Shown here: positions 1 to 6,787 of the stretch, one piece after another
How the letters are laid out: the number at the start of each line of letters is the position of its first letter
Position numbering within the stretch: position 1 is the first letter of the stretch
Source of the DNA: Bacteroidales bacterium
GTDB taxonomy: Bacteria; Bacteroidota; Bacteroidia; Bacteroidales; UBA10428
Assembly: GCA_016926235.1 (NCBI GenBank)
Contig: JAFGOZ010000536.1
Span: 1-16,271, forward strand
Reading direction: 5' to 3'
DNA length: 16,271 bases
The notes under the pieces: model-generated
What the model was told of the DNA's origin: nothing
The model's input: only the letters and a program-made list of their open reading frames with translations
Database searches by the model: none
Program-made: the position numbers and the translations under genes

Positions 1-153
1 ATTGTCCGGTTGAAAACTTGCACTGAGCAAGCCACAACTGTGCAATTTTTGTATCCATTCAGCATCGCTCTCATCGTCTTTCCTATCGTTATCACTACGG
101 GTAAAACTATTATACCCATTATAGGAAATTCGGTTCCCCTGTCTCGCAAAAGT
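1..153 (-). pseudogene. Remnant of an IS110-family transposase (N-terminal part, runs off left edge)
   Basis: Read on the minus strand, the frame is open from 153 down to 1 (51 codons) and has no Met. The last 27 codons (81 to 1) carry D-E-S-D-A-E-W-I-Q-K-L-H followed by G-L-L-S-A-S-F-Q-P-D. From memory of the family, this is the conserved block of IS110-type DEDD transposases, usually K-T-D-x-x-D-A-x-W-I-Q-x-L-H-x-x-G-L-L. Two stops in a row (159-154) interrupt the frame upstream, and no family-like N-terminus is seen in any minus frame up to 246, so the 5' end of the gene is lost or scrambled. The rest of the element, if it survives, lies left of the window. The identification rests on one short block with no database search. 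Confidence 0.6.
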
Positions 154-246
154 CTATTATAAGATAGTTGTGTGTGTTGCAGAAACTGTACCTTTTAAAG
201 TATTGCACGAGGCAGGCTGAATTTGAAATATGTTTTTCAAGATTAA
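154..246. other. Leader region upstream of the flippase gene; no gene seen
   Basis: This 93-base stretch separates the transposase remnant from the first polysaccharide gene. No convincing reading frame is seen on either strand. A TATGTTTT at 229-236 partly resembles the Bacteroidota -7 element (TAnnTTTG), but it lies too close to the start codon and has no well-spaced -33 partner. The promoter of the gene run may therefore be further upstream or inside the lost insertion sequence. Confidence 0.4.
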
Positions 247-1707
247 ATGAGTTCACTCAAACACAAAACTGTTGATGGATTAATTTGGAGTTTTATTGAC
301 AGTTTTTCCAATCAGGGACTGACTTTTATAAGTGGCATCATTCTTGCCAGGCTCTTAACTCCTTCAGAATTCGGGTTGATTGGTATGATTACAATTTTCA
401 TTTCTGTTTCAGAATCATTTATTAATAGTGGATTCAGCCAGGCATTAATTCGAAAAAAGGATTGCACTGAGTCAGATCTTTCAACAACTTTTTATTTCAA
501 TATGGCTGTTGGCATATTGTTTTTTGGATTGCTTTTTTTTTCTGCTCGGGGTATCAGCAGATTTTACGAGGAGCCTCAATTAATAAACCTGATCCGTGTT
601 TTAGCCATTGTTCTTATTATTGATGCATTTACCATTGTCCAGAGAACGACCTTGATAAAAAAAATTGATTTTAAGCTACAAACAAAAGTCTCCTTAATTT
701 CAACCACAGTTTCAGGTATTATGGGGATTGCCGCAGCTTTTGCCGGGTTGGGTGTCTGGAGCCTGGTGTTAAAAATACTACTACAAAGGTTTATGAATAC
801 CTTACTTTTATGGTGGTGGAACCGGTGGCATCCGGCTCTGATTTTTAGCATCAGATCATTCAAGGAATTGTTTGCATTTGGTTCAAGGCTACTTTTAAGC
901 GGCTTAATTGATACCGTATACCGTAATGTTTATTACCTTATAATAGGTAAGTATTTTTCAGCCCAGGAACTGGGTTATTACACACGAGCTGATCATTTTA
1001 AAGACATACCATCAAAGAATATAAATAATGTTATTTCCAGAATAAGCTATCCTGTCTTATCGAAATTACAGGATCAGCCTGCCAAGCTTAAAGAAGGATA
1101 CAGGAAACTCATTAAGACTACAATGTACATCACATTTATACTTATGGCCGGCATGTCATCCGTTGCAGAACCTATGGTCATTGCTTTGATAGGTGAAAAG
1201 TGGATATCATCTGTAGTGTACTTGCAGTTACTCTGTTTCGTTGGTGCTTTGTATCCTCTGCATGCTCTTAATCTAAATATGTTAAATGTTCAGGGGAGAT
1301 CTGATCTATTTCTAAGGCTTGAGATCATAAAGAAGATACTTGCTGTTCCTACAATTATTATTGGTATTATCTGGGGTATCAAGGTCATGATCCTAGGTAT
1401 GTGGTTCAATTCACTTTTTGCATATTATCTTAATAGTTATTATTCCGGCAAATTGGTTAATTATTCTATAAAGGAGCAAATATCCGATATTGTACCTTCA
1501 TTGTTTTTAGCATTATTTATGGGGGCAACAGTCTTTTTAACCGGCCGTGTAATTACTTCCGGTTATTTATCAAAGCTGATTATTCAAGTCTTTATTGGAG
1601 GTTTGTTAACTGTAGCAGCAAGTGAAGTAATAAAATTTCAATCATATTTGAATATTAAAGAAATTATTAAGGAAAAACTTTTGTCTGTTTATAATGCCCG
1701 AAAATAA
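247..1707 (+). CDS. wzx: Wzx-type O-antigen/capsule flippase (MOP superfamily, WzxC-like)
   Basis: This is a 486-residue integral membrane protein that would flip undecaprenyl-diphosphate-linked repeat units across the inner membrane. It opens with the N-terminus typical of the polysaccharide synthase/WzxC group: a basic amphipathic start, then W-S-F-I-D-S-F-S-N-Q, and I-I-L-A-R-L-L-T-P-S-E-F-G-L-I-G-M near residues 31-47. The A-R-x-L-x-P-x-x-F-G block is the usual signature. Hydrophobic helices recur to the C-terminus, and the length is normal for a 12-14 helix transporter. The ATG at 247 gives a complete family-like N-terminus; only a weak purine-rich stretch precedes it, as is common in Bacteroidota. 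The 3' end overlaps the aminotransferase by 14 bases, which suggests translational coupling. It is the first gene of a same-strand run reaching 16054. The flipped substrate cannot be read from the sequence. Confidence 0.9.
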   Translation: MSSLKHKTVDGLIWSFIDSFSNQGLTFISGIILARLLTPSEFGLIGMITIFISVSESFINSGFSQALIRKKDCTESDLSTTFYFNMAVGILFFGLLFFSARGISRFYEEPQLINLIRVLAIVLIIDAFTIVQRTTLIKKIDFKLQTKVSLISTTVSGIMGIAAAFAGLGVWSLVLKILLQRFMNTLLLWWWNRWHPALIFSIRSFKELFAFGSRLLLSGLIDTVYRNVYYLIIGKYFSAQELGYYTRADHFKDIPSKNINNVISRISYPVLSKLQDQPAKLKEGYRKLIKTTMYITFILMAGMSSVAEPMVIALIGEKWISSVVYLQLLCFVGALYPLHALNLNMLNVQGRSDLFLRLEIIKKILAVPTIIIGIIWGIKVMILGMWFNSLFAYYLNSYYSGKLVNYSIKEQISDIVPSLFLALFMGATVFLTGRVITSGYLSKLIIQVFIGGLLTVAASEVIKFQSYLNIKEIIKEKLLSVYNARK

Positions 1708-2812
1708 ACCAGTTTATGTTACGCAGCCGGACCTTCCACCTTTAGAAGAGTTCACAGAATATTTAAAACAGATTTGGGATAGCAAGATTCTGACCAATAA
1801 CGGTCCATTTCACCAACAATTCGAAAAAGAACTTGCAGACTATCTCGGAGTAAAATATCTCTCTCTTTTTGCAAACGGTACCCTAGCTTTGGTTACCGCG
1901 CTGCAGGTTCTGAAAATTACCGGTGAAGTTATTACAACGCCTTTCAGCTTTGTTGCAACAACTCATTCTTTATGGTGGAACAATATTAAGCCGGTTTTTG
2001 TTGATATTGAACCGAAATACTTTACTCTTGATCCGGAAAAAATAGAAGCAGCCATAACTCCTCAGACAACGGCAATCCTGCCGGTACATGTTTATGGGAA
2101 CCCCTGCAAGCTTGATAAAATGCAACAAATCGCAGACACTTATGGTTTAAAAGTTATATATGATGCAGCACATGCTTTCGGTGTCGGGATAAAAGGTAAC
2201 TCAATCCTGAATTATGGAGATCTATCAATACTGAGTTTCCATGCCACAAAAGTTTTTAACACAATTGAGGGTGGAGCAATAATATGTCACGATGAAAAAA
2301 CAAAGAAGAGAATAGATTTTTTAAAAAATTTTGGATTTTCTGGAGAAACGACAGTAATTGAACCGGGAATAAATGCCAAGATGAATGAGTTGCAGACCGC
2401 TTATGGTCTTCTTCAATTGAAATATATAAATAAGTACATATCAAAACGAAAAGAAATTGCTAAGTTATATAGAAAAGAATTGTCAGGACTAAATGGTATA
2501 AAAGTTCTTTACGATATCGAAGGCATTGATCATTCATACACTTATTTCCCTGTTTTTGTTGATGAAAATCTTTATGATAAAACCAGGGATGCTCTCTACG
2601 AAAGACTTAAGCAGAACAGCATTTATGGGCGACGATATTTTTATCCTCTTATAAGCCAGTTTCCAACATATCGTGGACTATCTTCATCAAAGTCGGAAAA
2701 TTTACCCATTGCTACAAAAACAGCTGAACAAGTGATATGTCTCCCCATTTATCCAGACTTGGACTTCAGCATTATACAACGGATATGTGAAATTATTAGA
2801 TCGAAAATTTGA
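1694..2812 (+). CDS. vioA: DegT/DnrJ/EryC1/StrS sugar aminotransferase, VioA-like (dTDP-4-amino-4,6-dideoxyhexose)
   Basis: This is a PLP-dependent nucleotide-sugar aminotransferase of 372 residues, the usual family length. Visible landmarks are the N-T-terminal block L-T-N-N-G-P-F-H (33-40), the phosphate-binding G-T-L-A-L region (62-66), D-A-A-H-A (157-161), whose Asp pairs with the PLP pyridine nitrogen, and S-F-H-A-T-K-V-F-N-T-I-E-G-G-A, with the Schiff-base lysine at K186. The start V-T-Q-P-x-L-P-P-L-E-E-F and the S-F-H-A-T-K-V-F-N-T block recall VioA, which makes dTDP-4-amino-4,6-dideoxyglucose (dTDP-Qui4N) from the 4-keto-6-deoxy sugar; I made no alignment. FdtB/QdtB-type 3-aminotransferases and UDP-sugar 4-aminotransferases remain alternatives. 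It starts inside the 3' end of wzx. The acyltransferase at 3639-4298 is the obvious candidate to acylate the amino group it installs. No 4,6-dehydratase is present in the window. Confidence 0.85.
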   Translation: MPENKPVYVTQPDLPPLEEFTEYLKQIWDSKILTNNGPFHQQFEKELADYLGVKYLSLFANGTLALVTALQVLKITGEVITTPFSFVATTHSLWWNNIKPVFVDIEPKYFTLDPEKIEAAITPQTTAILPVHVYGNPCKLDKMQQIADTYGLKVIYDAAHAFGVGIKGNSILNYGDLSILSFHATKVFNTIEGGAIICHDEKTKKRIDFLKNFGFSGETTVIEPGINAKMNELQTAYGLLQLKYINKYISKRKEIAKLYRKELSGLNGIKVLYDIEGIDHSYTYFPVFVDENLYDKTRDALYERLKQNSIYGRRYFYPLISQFPTYRGLSSSKSENLPIATKTAEQVICLPIYPDLDFSIIQRICEIIRSKI

Positions 2813-2851
2813 AACTACTAACAGAATAATTCATTTAATAGATACACATTG

Positions 2852-2968
2852 ATGCATGATTTTATAGTGGATGAAACATCAATAGATGATGAACTTAATC
2901 ATTACTTTTCATCTCAAGCCAAGCTCCTGAAAAAGAAGTTTGAAAGTAGAAGAATAAATATGCTATAG
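2852..2968 (+). pseudogene. N-terminal piece of the LUD-domain gene, in a shifted frame
   Basis: From ATG 2852 a 38-codon frame runs to TAG 2966-2968 and includes A-K-L-L-K-K-K-F-E-S-R-R-I-N. It reads as the missing N-terminus of the LUD protein at 2998-3636. That downstream frame can be read back past its TTG to Y-A-I-A-Y-T-R-K-Y-V-Q-E-I-L (2959-3000) before meeting TAG at 2947-2949. The join must therefore lie between about 2950 and 2965. Adding one base there, for example in the AAA at 2956-2958, would give a continuous 2852-3636 gene of 261 residues with the helical N-terminus that LUD proteins normally carry. Either one base is missing in the sequence or assembly, or the gene is truly frameshifted. 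Confidence 0.6.
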
Positions 2969-2997
2969 CATATACAAGAAAATATGTTCAGGAAATT

Positions 2998-3636
2998 TTG
3001 GAAGAATTTATTAAATCAAGAAATTACATAAACAAAATTTCTTTCAGTGATTCTGTTACCTTATATCAGTTAGGAATATTTGAATTCGTTAAGTCTAAAT
3101 GGGCAGACAAAGATGTTAGATGGCCTTTGGAGAGATCAAAATCAGGCCATTATAAAGTTTTTGGAGAACAGCCAAAGGGACGTATGAATTTGCCTTATGA
3201 CGAATACAAAACAAAACATGAGCAATGGTATGAGGAAATCAGAGATGCACATATGTCTGACTTAACAATTATTGGGGCAAACGCAATTACATTAAATGGT
3301 GAAATTGTTTCTATAGATGGTTTAGGGAACCGTGTTTCCAGTATGATTTTTGGGCCCAAACATGTACTTATTATTGTTGGTAAAAATAAAATTGTAACTA
3401 ATATTGATTCAGCTATTGAGAGAATCCGTAATACAGCAGCCCCGCTAAATTATATTAGACATGCCAATAAACATTATACAAATCATATGGTTTTACCATG
3501 TACTTCAAATGGCAAATGTGTTCAATGTAGTTTGCCGGAAAGCGCTTGCATGAATACTGTAATTATAAGAGGACAAATACACCATCATGCAGATAGAATA
3601 CATTTGGTAGTTGTTAACGAAAATCTAGGATTTTAA
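2998..3636 (+). CDS. LUD-domain protein (LutC/YkgG/DUF162-type), intact C-terminal frame
   Basis: The 212 codons begin at TTG 2998, which is probably not the true start (see the shifted piece at 2852-2968). LUD-family features are S-D-S-V-T-L-Y-Q-L-G (17-26), matching the usual G-G-S-x-T-L-x-E-I-G strand-turn; A-N-A-I-T-L-N-G-E-I-V-S-I-D-G-L-G-N-R-V near 95-113; G-P-K-H-V-L-I-I-V-G (119-128); and four cysteines at 168, 174, 177 and 184, followed by a terminal N-E-N-L-G-F. LUD proteins share the NagB/RpiA/CoA-transferase-like fold. LutC and LutB members take part in L-lactate oxidation, but no LutA or LutB is nearby, so a lactate role is unlikely. Sitting three bases before an acyltransferase and upstream of MaoC and CitE homologues, it probably belongs to the same acyl-group pathway. 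Its reaction is unknown; CoA transfer or carboxylate handling is only a guess from the fold. Confidence 0.8.
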   Translation: MEEFIKSRNYINKISFSDSVTLYQLGIFEFVKSKWADKDVRWPLERSKSGHYKVFGEQPKGRMNLPYDEYKTKHEQWYEEIRDAHMSDLTIIGANAITLNGEIVSIDGLGNRVSSMIFGPKHVLIIVGKNKIVTNIDSAIERIRNTAAPLNYIRHANKHYTNHMVLPCTSNGKCVQCSLPESACMNTVIIRGQIHHHADRIHLVVVNENLGF

Positions 3637-3638
3637 TT

Positions 3639-4298
3639 ATGAAGAAGTTGGTAATATTGGGAGGTAGTGGAATAGGGATGATTGCAGCATCAATTGCCAA
3701 TGAGTTAGGTTTTTTTGAGGTTTTGGGGTTTCTCAATGATATAGAACCTAAGGGAAATTTAATTGGAAAGTATAACAAAATTCCTGTGATAGGGACTAGT
3801 GAAAATGTTGGAGATTATATAGAGGACGATGATGTGTTATTCTTTATTGCTTATGTGGGGATGCAGAAAGAAAAGGAAGTATATTATAAAATTAATTCAT
3901 TGAATATTCCATCTAACCGTTATGCAACTATAATTCATCCGACTGCAATAATACCAAAAGGATTTTGCAAAATTGGGAACGGAGTACTAATTGCTCCTCT
4001 GGCTCAATTGTCCACAGATACTACGTTAGAAGATAACTGTATAATGTTAGGAAATTCATTTTTAGGGCACGATAGTACATTACGAAGGTTCGCCCATGTA
4101 GCCTCTAATGCAGTGATAGGAGCGAATGTTGATGTAGGAAAAGGCGTCCATGTAGGTACGAATTCTACAATAATTGAAAAGGTTAAAATTGGAGATTATT
4201 CTCTGATTGGCTCAGGGGCAGTTGTGTTAAAAGATATAGAAGAAAATAGTATTGTAGTTGGAAACCCAGCAAGACTTTTAAGGAAAAAGGAAAATTGA
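3639..4298 (+). CDS. NeuD/PglD/VioB-type sugar N-acyltransferase
   Basis: This 219-residue acyltransferase has the two-part layout of the NeuD/PglD family. Residues 1-80 form a Rossmann-like PglD_N domain that begins L-V-I-L-G-G-S-G-I-G. From about residue 98 there is a left-handed beta-helix of hexapeptide repeats, ending in G-N-P-A-R-L-L near the C-terminus. His144 in G-H-D-S and His153 are nine residues apart, like the catalytic histidine pair described for PglD. Family members use an acyl-CoA to N-acylate 4-amino nucleotide sugars (PglD, PerB, VioB) or to O-acylate sialic acid (NeuD). With a VioA-like aminotransferase upstream, N-acylation of dTDP-Qui4N or a similar sugar is the best guess. 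The adjoining MaoC and CitE genes suggest that the donor may be something other than acetyl-CoA. ATG 3639 follows the LUD stop by two bases, so the two are probably coupled. Confidence 0.87.
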   Translation: MKKLVILGGSGIGMIAASIANELGFFEVLGFLNDIEPKGNLIGKYNKIPVIGTSENVGDYIEDDDVLFFIAYVGMQKEKEVYYKINSLNIPSNRYATIIHPTAIIPKGFCKIGNGVLIAPLAQLSTDTTLEDNCIMLGNSFLGHDSTLRRFAHVASNAVIGANVDVGKGVHVGTNSTIIEKVKIGDYSLIGSGAVVLKDIEENSIVVGNPARLLRKKEN

Positions 4299-4350
4299 AA
4301 AATTATATTCTAATGAAAATTCAATTATTTGGGATTAATCATAAATAATT

Positions 4351-4815
4351 ATGAAACAATCAGTTTTGGGGCTATATTTTGAAGAATTTTTAACAGGAGC
4401 AGAAATAAAACATGCACTTTCAAAGACAATTTTTGAAAGCGATAATAATCTGTTTAGTTTGATCACAATGAATCATCATCCTTTACACACCAACAAAGAT
4501 TTTGCAAAGGAGAGTCAGCATGGGCAGATATTGGTTGTAGGTACACTGGTATTTTCACTGGTTGTAGGATTAACAGTTCCGGATATCAGTGGGAAAGCTA
4601 TTGCCAACCTTGGATATGAATATGTTAAGCATATTGCACCAGTATTTATTAATGATACAATATATGCAAGAACAAAAATTCTCGAGAAAAGAGAATCAGA
4701 AACTAAACCAGATAGGGGAATAGTCTATGTTGAGACAACAGGATATAACCAGAAAGGTGAAGATGTAATTTCATTCAGAAGGAAGGTATTGGTTATGAAA
4801 CAAAATAAAGCATAA
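4351..4815 (+). CDS. MaoC-family acyl-CoA hydratase/dehydratase (mesaconyl/itaconyl-CoA hydratase-like)
   Basis: This single hot-dog-fold protein has 154 residues. Its pattern D-N-N-L-F-S-L-I-T-M-N-H-H-P-L-H (31-46), then H-G-Q-I-L-V (58-63) and the C-terminal L-E-K-R-E-S-E-T-K-P (111-120), recalls the MaoC subgroup containing mesaconyl-CoA (beta-methylmalyl-CoA) hydratase and itaconyl-CoA hydratase. These interconvert an unsaturated dicarboxylyl-CoA and its hydroxy form. The usual hydratase-2 motif D-x-N-P-x-H reads N41-H-H-P-L-H46 here: the Asp position is Asn, and His46 is kept. As I recall, that is normal for this subgroup. The stop overlaps the start of the CitE-like gene in TAATG (4813-4817), so the two are almost certainly co-translated. 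The MaoC/CitE pairing is the one known from catabolic C5-dicarboxylate pathways. Here it sits in a glycan locus and may act in the biosynthetic direction. The substrate is not proven by sequence. Confidence 0.85.
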   Translation: MKQSVLGLYFEEFLTGAEIKHALSKTIFESDNNLFSLITMNHHPLHTNKDFAKESQHGQILVVGTLVFSLVVGLTVPDISGKAIANLGYEYVKHIAPVFINDTIYARTKILEKRESETKPDRGIVYVETTGYNQKGEDVISFRRKVLVMKQNKA

Positions 4816-5714
4816 TGGAAAATAATTATCTTATGAGAAGCCTGTTGTTTGTGCCGGCACACAATGACAAGCTTATGAAGAGTGCTTCTAGAACTGATGC
4901 TGATGTTCTTTTACTTGATATTGAAGATTCAGTAATGCCAGTCGAAAACAAACAAATTGCCAGAGAAAACATTAAGCAATATATTTCTGAAGGATATTTC
5001 AAAGGAAGACTGATTTTCCCCCGAGTGAACGACAGAGAGAGCGGCCATCTGCTTCAGGATGTTTATCAGCTTACAATCCATGGGGTTACTGGTTTCATGT
5101 ATCCAAAATCTAGGGATGCAAAGGATATTTATTTTTTTGGTAAGTTATTGGAAACAATCGAATATGAGAAAAAAATTCCTGCAGGGACATTTAAGATAAT
5201 CCCTCTTATAGAAACAACAAGTGCAGTTATGAATATAAAAAATATTTGCGATTCTTGTCCAGAACGTGTTGTTGCTGTTGCCTTTGGATGTGAAGATTTT
5301 GTAACCGACCTTGGAGGTAAACATGACAGAGAAGGGCAGAGTATTTTTACAGCTCGTGCCATGATAGCGATGGGAGCTAGAGCAAGCGGAATATTACCGG
5401 TTGACACAGTACATATTGATGTCCACAATCTTGATGATCTTGAGAAAAATCTCATTCTGGCAAAGCAGCTTGGCTTTGAGGGCATGCTGGTGCTGCATCC
5501 AAAGGAACTGCCTCTTGTACATAAATATTTCTCACCTTCAGACGATGAAGTTGCATGGGCAAATGAGATGCTTCAACTGTCGCAAGAGGCTGTAAAAATT
5601 GGAAAGGGAGTCGCGGTTAAGGACAATAAATTCATCGGCCCGCCTATGGTGAAAATGGCAAAACAAATATTAAAAAAGCAAGGAATAATAAATCGAAAGA
5701 TAAAATTTATTTAA
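4815..5714 (+). CDS. CitE-like acyl-CoA lyase/synthase (HpcH/HpaI aldolase family)
   Basis: This is a TIM-barrel lyase of 299 residues, a normal length for CitE, malyl-CoA and citramalyl-CoA lyases. Family marks are R8-S-L-L-F-V-P-A, D35-I-E-D-S-V40, F-P-R70-V-N, P-L-I-E133-T (metal-ligand Glu), G-C-E-D161-F (second metal ligand), and H-P-K-E-L near the C-terminus, which contacts CoA in related structures. These enzymes reversibly join or split an acyl-CoA (acetyl- or propionyl-CoA) and an alpha-keto acid (glyoxylate, pyruvate or oxaloacetate). No CitD or CitF partner is present, so true citrate lyase is excluded. Its one-base overlap with the MaoC-like gene and the neighbouring acyltransferase point to production of a malyl-, methylmalyl- or citramalyl-type CoA thioester for sugar acylation; this is inference. 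Catabolic lyase activity carried by chance in the locus is the alternative. Confidence 0.87.
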   Translation: MENNYLMRSLLFVPAHNDKLMKSASRTDADVLLLDIEDSVMPVENKQIARENIKQYISEGYFKGRLIFPRVNDRESGHLLQDVYQLTIHGVTGFMYPKSRDAKDIYFFGKLLETIEYEKKIPAGTFKIIPLIETTSAVMNIKNICDSCPERVVAVAFGCEDFVTDLGGKHDREGQSIFTARAMIAMGARASGILPVDTVHIDVHNLDDLEKNLILAKQLGFEGMLVLHPKELPLVHKYFSPSDDEVAWANEMLQLSQEAVKIGKGVAVKDNKFIGPPMVKMAKQILKKQGIINRKIKFI

Positions 5715-6737
5715 ATGTATCCTCTAGTTAGCATTTGTTGTCTTACTTATAATCATGAACCATATATCAGACAATGTATAGAAGGGTTTCGGATGCAAAT
5801 AACAAATTTTCCTATCGAAATTTTAATTCACGATGATGCATCAACTGATGGTACGGCAAAAATAATAATGGAATATGAAAAGAAATATCCTGATATTATA
5901 AAGCCCATCTATCAAAAAGAAAATCAGTATTCCCAATTAAGGACAATATCTGCTACTTATCAGTTTCCAAGAGCCTTAGGAAAATATATTGCCATTTGCG
6001 AGGGTGATGATTACTGGACAGATCCTTACAAATTGCAAATTCAGGTGGATTTTTTAGAGGAGAATCCGGATTATACCTTGATCCACAGTGATTTTAATAC
6101 AATAAATTTGAATGGCTCAATTACGAAAGATACCTATAGAGAAAAAAAACAACACCATGACTTTCAATATTTTACTCGGGATGCATTATTGGGAAAGTAT
6201 TTAATTGCGACATGTACTGTTTGTGCATTAAGCATTTATGTGAAGAAGGCTCTTAAAGAGTATCCTGAACTATTTGATTCTAGGTGGGTTACAGGTGACT
6301 TTCAACTTTGGTATATATTAGCTACTTTTGGTAAAATTAAATATTTAAATCAGTCCTTAGCAGCGTATAGAGTTTTATCCGGGTCTGTCGCTCATCCAGT
6401 TACGTTCGATAAGAAGTATATGTATATACAAAATAAACATAAGCTGTTACTTTTTTTAAATAAGAAATTTATTAACGATCCTTCTGTTGAGAATTTAGTT
6501 AGCAGAATATATATTAATTCATTGTTAAAACTAGCTTTTGATTTTAAGAACAGAATTGCATTAAAAAGAGCTTTGAAATGTTCTAAAGCTATTAATTATA
6601 ATTTTACTTTAAGAGAGTATTTACTTGCAATGGGAAGCTTGGGTGGGTTCTATTCGCTGATTTCCAAAGTTTTGCTTAGAATCTTTAAGTTCAAGCTTTC
6701 ATCAAAATTAATATGCCTTATTAATTACCTGTTTTAG
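5715..6737 (+). CDS. GT2-family glycosyltransferase
   Basis: This 340-residue GT-A fold transferase would add one sugar to the lipid-linked repeat unit at the cytoplasmic face of the inner membrane. It opens P-L-V-S-I-C-C-L-T-Y-N (3-13), the usual first strand. It has H-D-D-A-S-T-D-G-T (39-47) for nucleotide binding and E-G-D-D-Y-W (96-101) as the metal-binding acidic motif, followed by T-D-P-Y-K-L-Q-I-Q, typical of bacterial O-antigen GT2 enzymes. The last roughly 100 residues are basic and mixed hydrophobic/helical, probably for membrane association. ATG 5715 directly follows the TAA of the CitE-like gene with no gap. Donor and acceptor sugars cannot be predicted. Confidence 0.9.
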   Translation: MYPLVSICCLTYNHEPYIRQCIEGFRMQITNFPIEILIHDDASTDGTAKIIMEYEKKYPDIIKPIYQKENQYSQLRTISATYQFPRALGKYIAICEGDDYWTDPYKLQIQVDFLEENPDYTLIHSDFNTINLNGSITKDTYREKKQHHDFQYFTRDALLGKYLIATCTVCALSIYVKKALKEYPELFDSRWVTGDFQLWYILATFGKIKYLNQSLAAYRVLSGSVAHPVTFDKKYMYIQNKHKLLLFLNKKFINDPSVENLVSRIYINSLLKLAFDFKNRIALKRALKCSKAINYNFTLREYLLAMGSLGGFYSLISKVLLRIFKFKLSSKLICLINYLF

Positions 6738-6787
6738 TATCAGTATTTTGTTAATAAACAGATTGTAAGATTTATAAAATAATAATT

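Noticed and set aside
203..236. Bacteroidota-type promoter (-33 TTG at 203-205, -7 TATGTTTT at 229-236) before wzx
   Set aside because: The spacing of about 23 bases and the position almost at the start codon do not fit the usual arrangement.
2950..2965. Programmed -1 frameshift in the LUD gene
   Set aside because: No X-XXY-YYZ heptamer or downstream stem is evident; a missing base or a mutation is simpler.
2998..3636. Lactate-utilisation protein LutC acting in lactate oxidation
   Set aside because: No LutA or LutB neighbour and no lactate permease or regulator; the context is glycan biosynthesis.
5129..5485. 118-codon open frame on the minus strand inside the CitE-like gene
   Set aside because: It has no recognisable motifs and lies wholly within a strongly supported CDS; it is an antisense shadow.
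5401..5595. 64-codon plus-strand frame overlapping the CitE-like gene
   Set aside because: It is out of frame with a clear enzyme and has no features of its own.
4815..5714. Citrate lyase beta subunit (CitE proper)
   Set aside because: No CitD acyl carrier or CitF alpha subunit is adjacent, and the MaoC partner points to a stand-alone acyl-CoA lyase.
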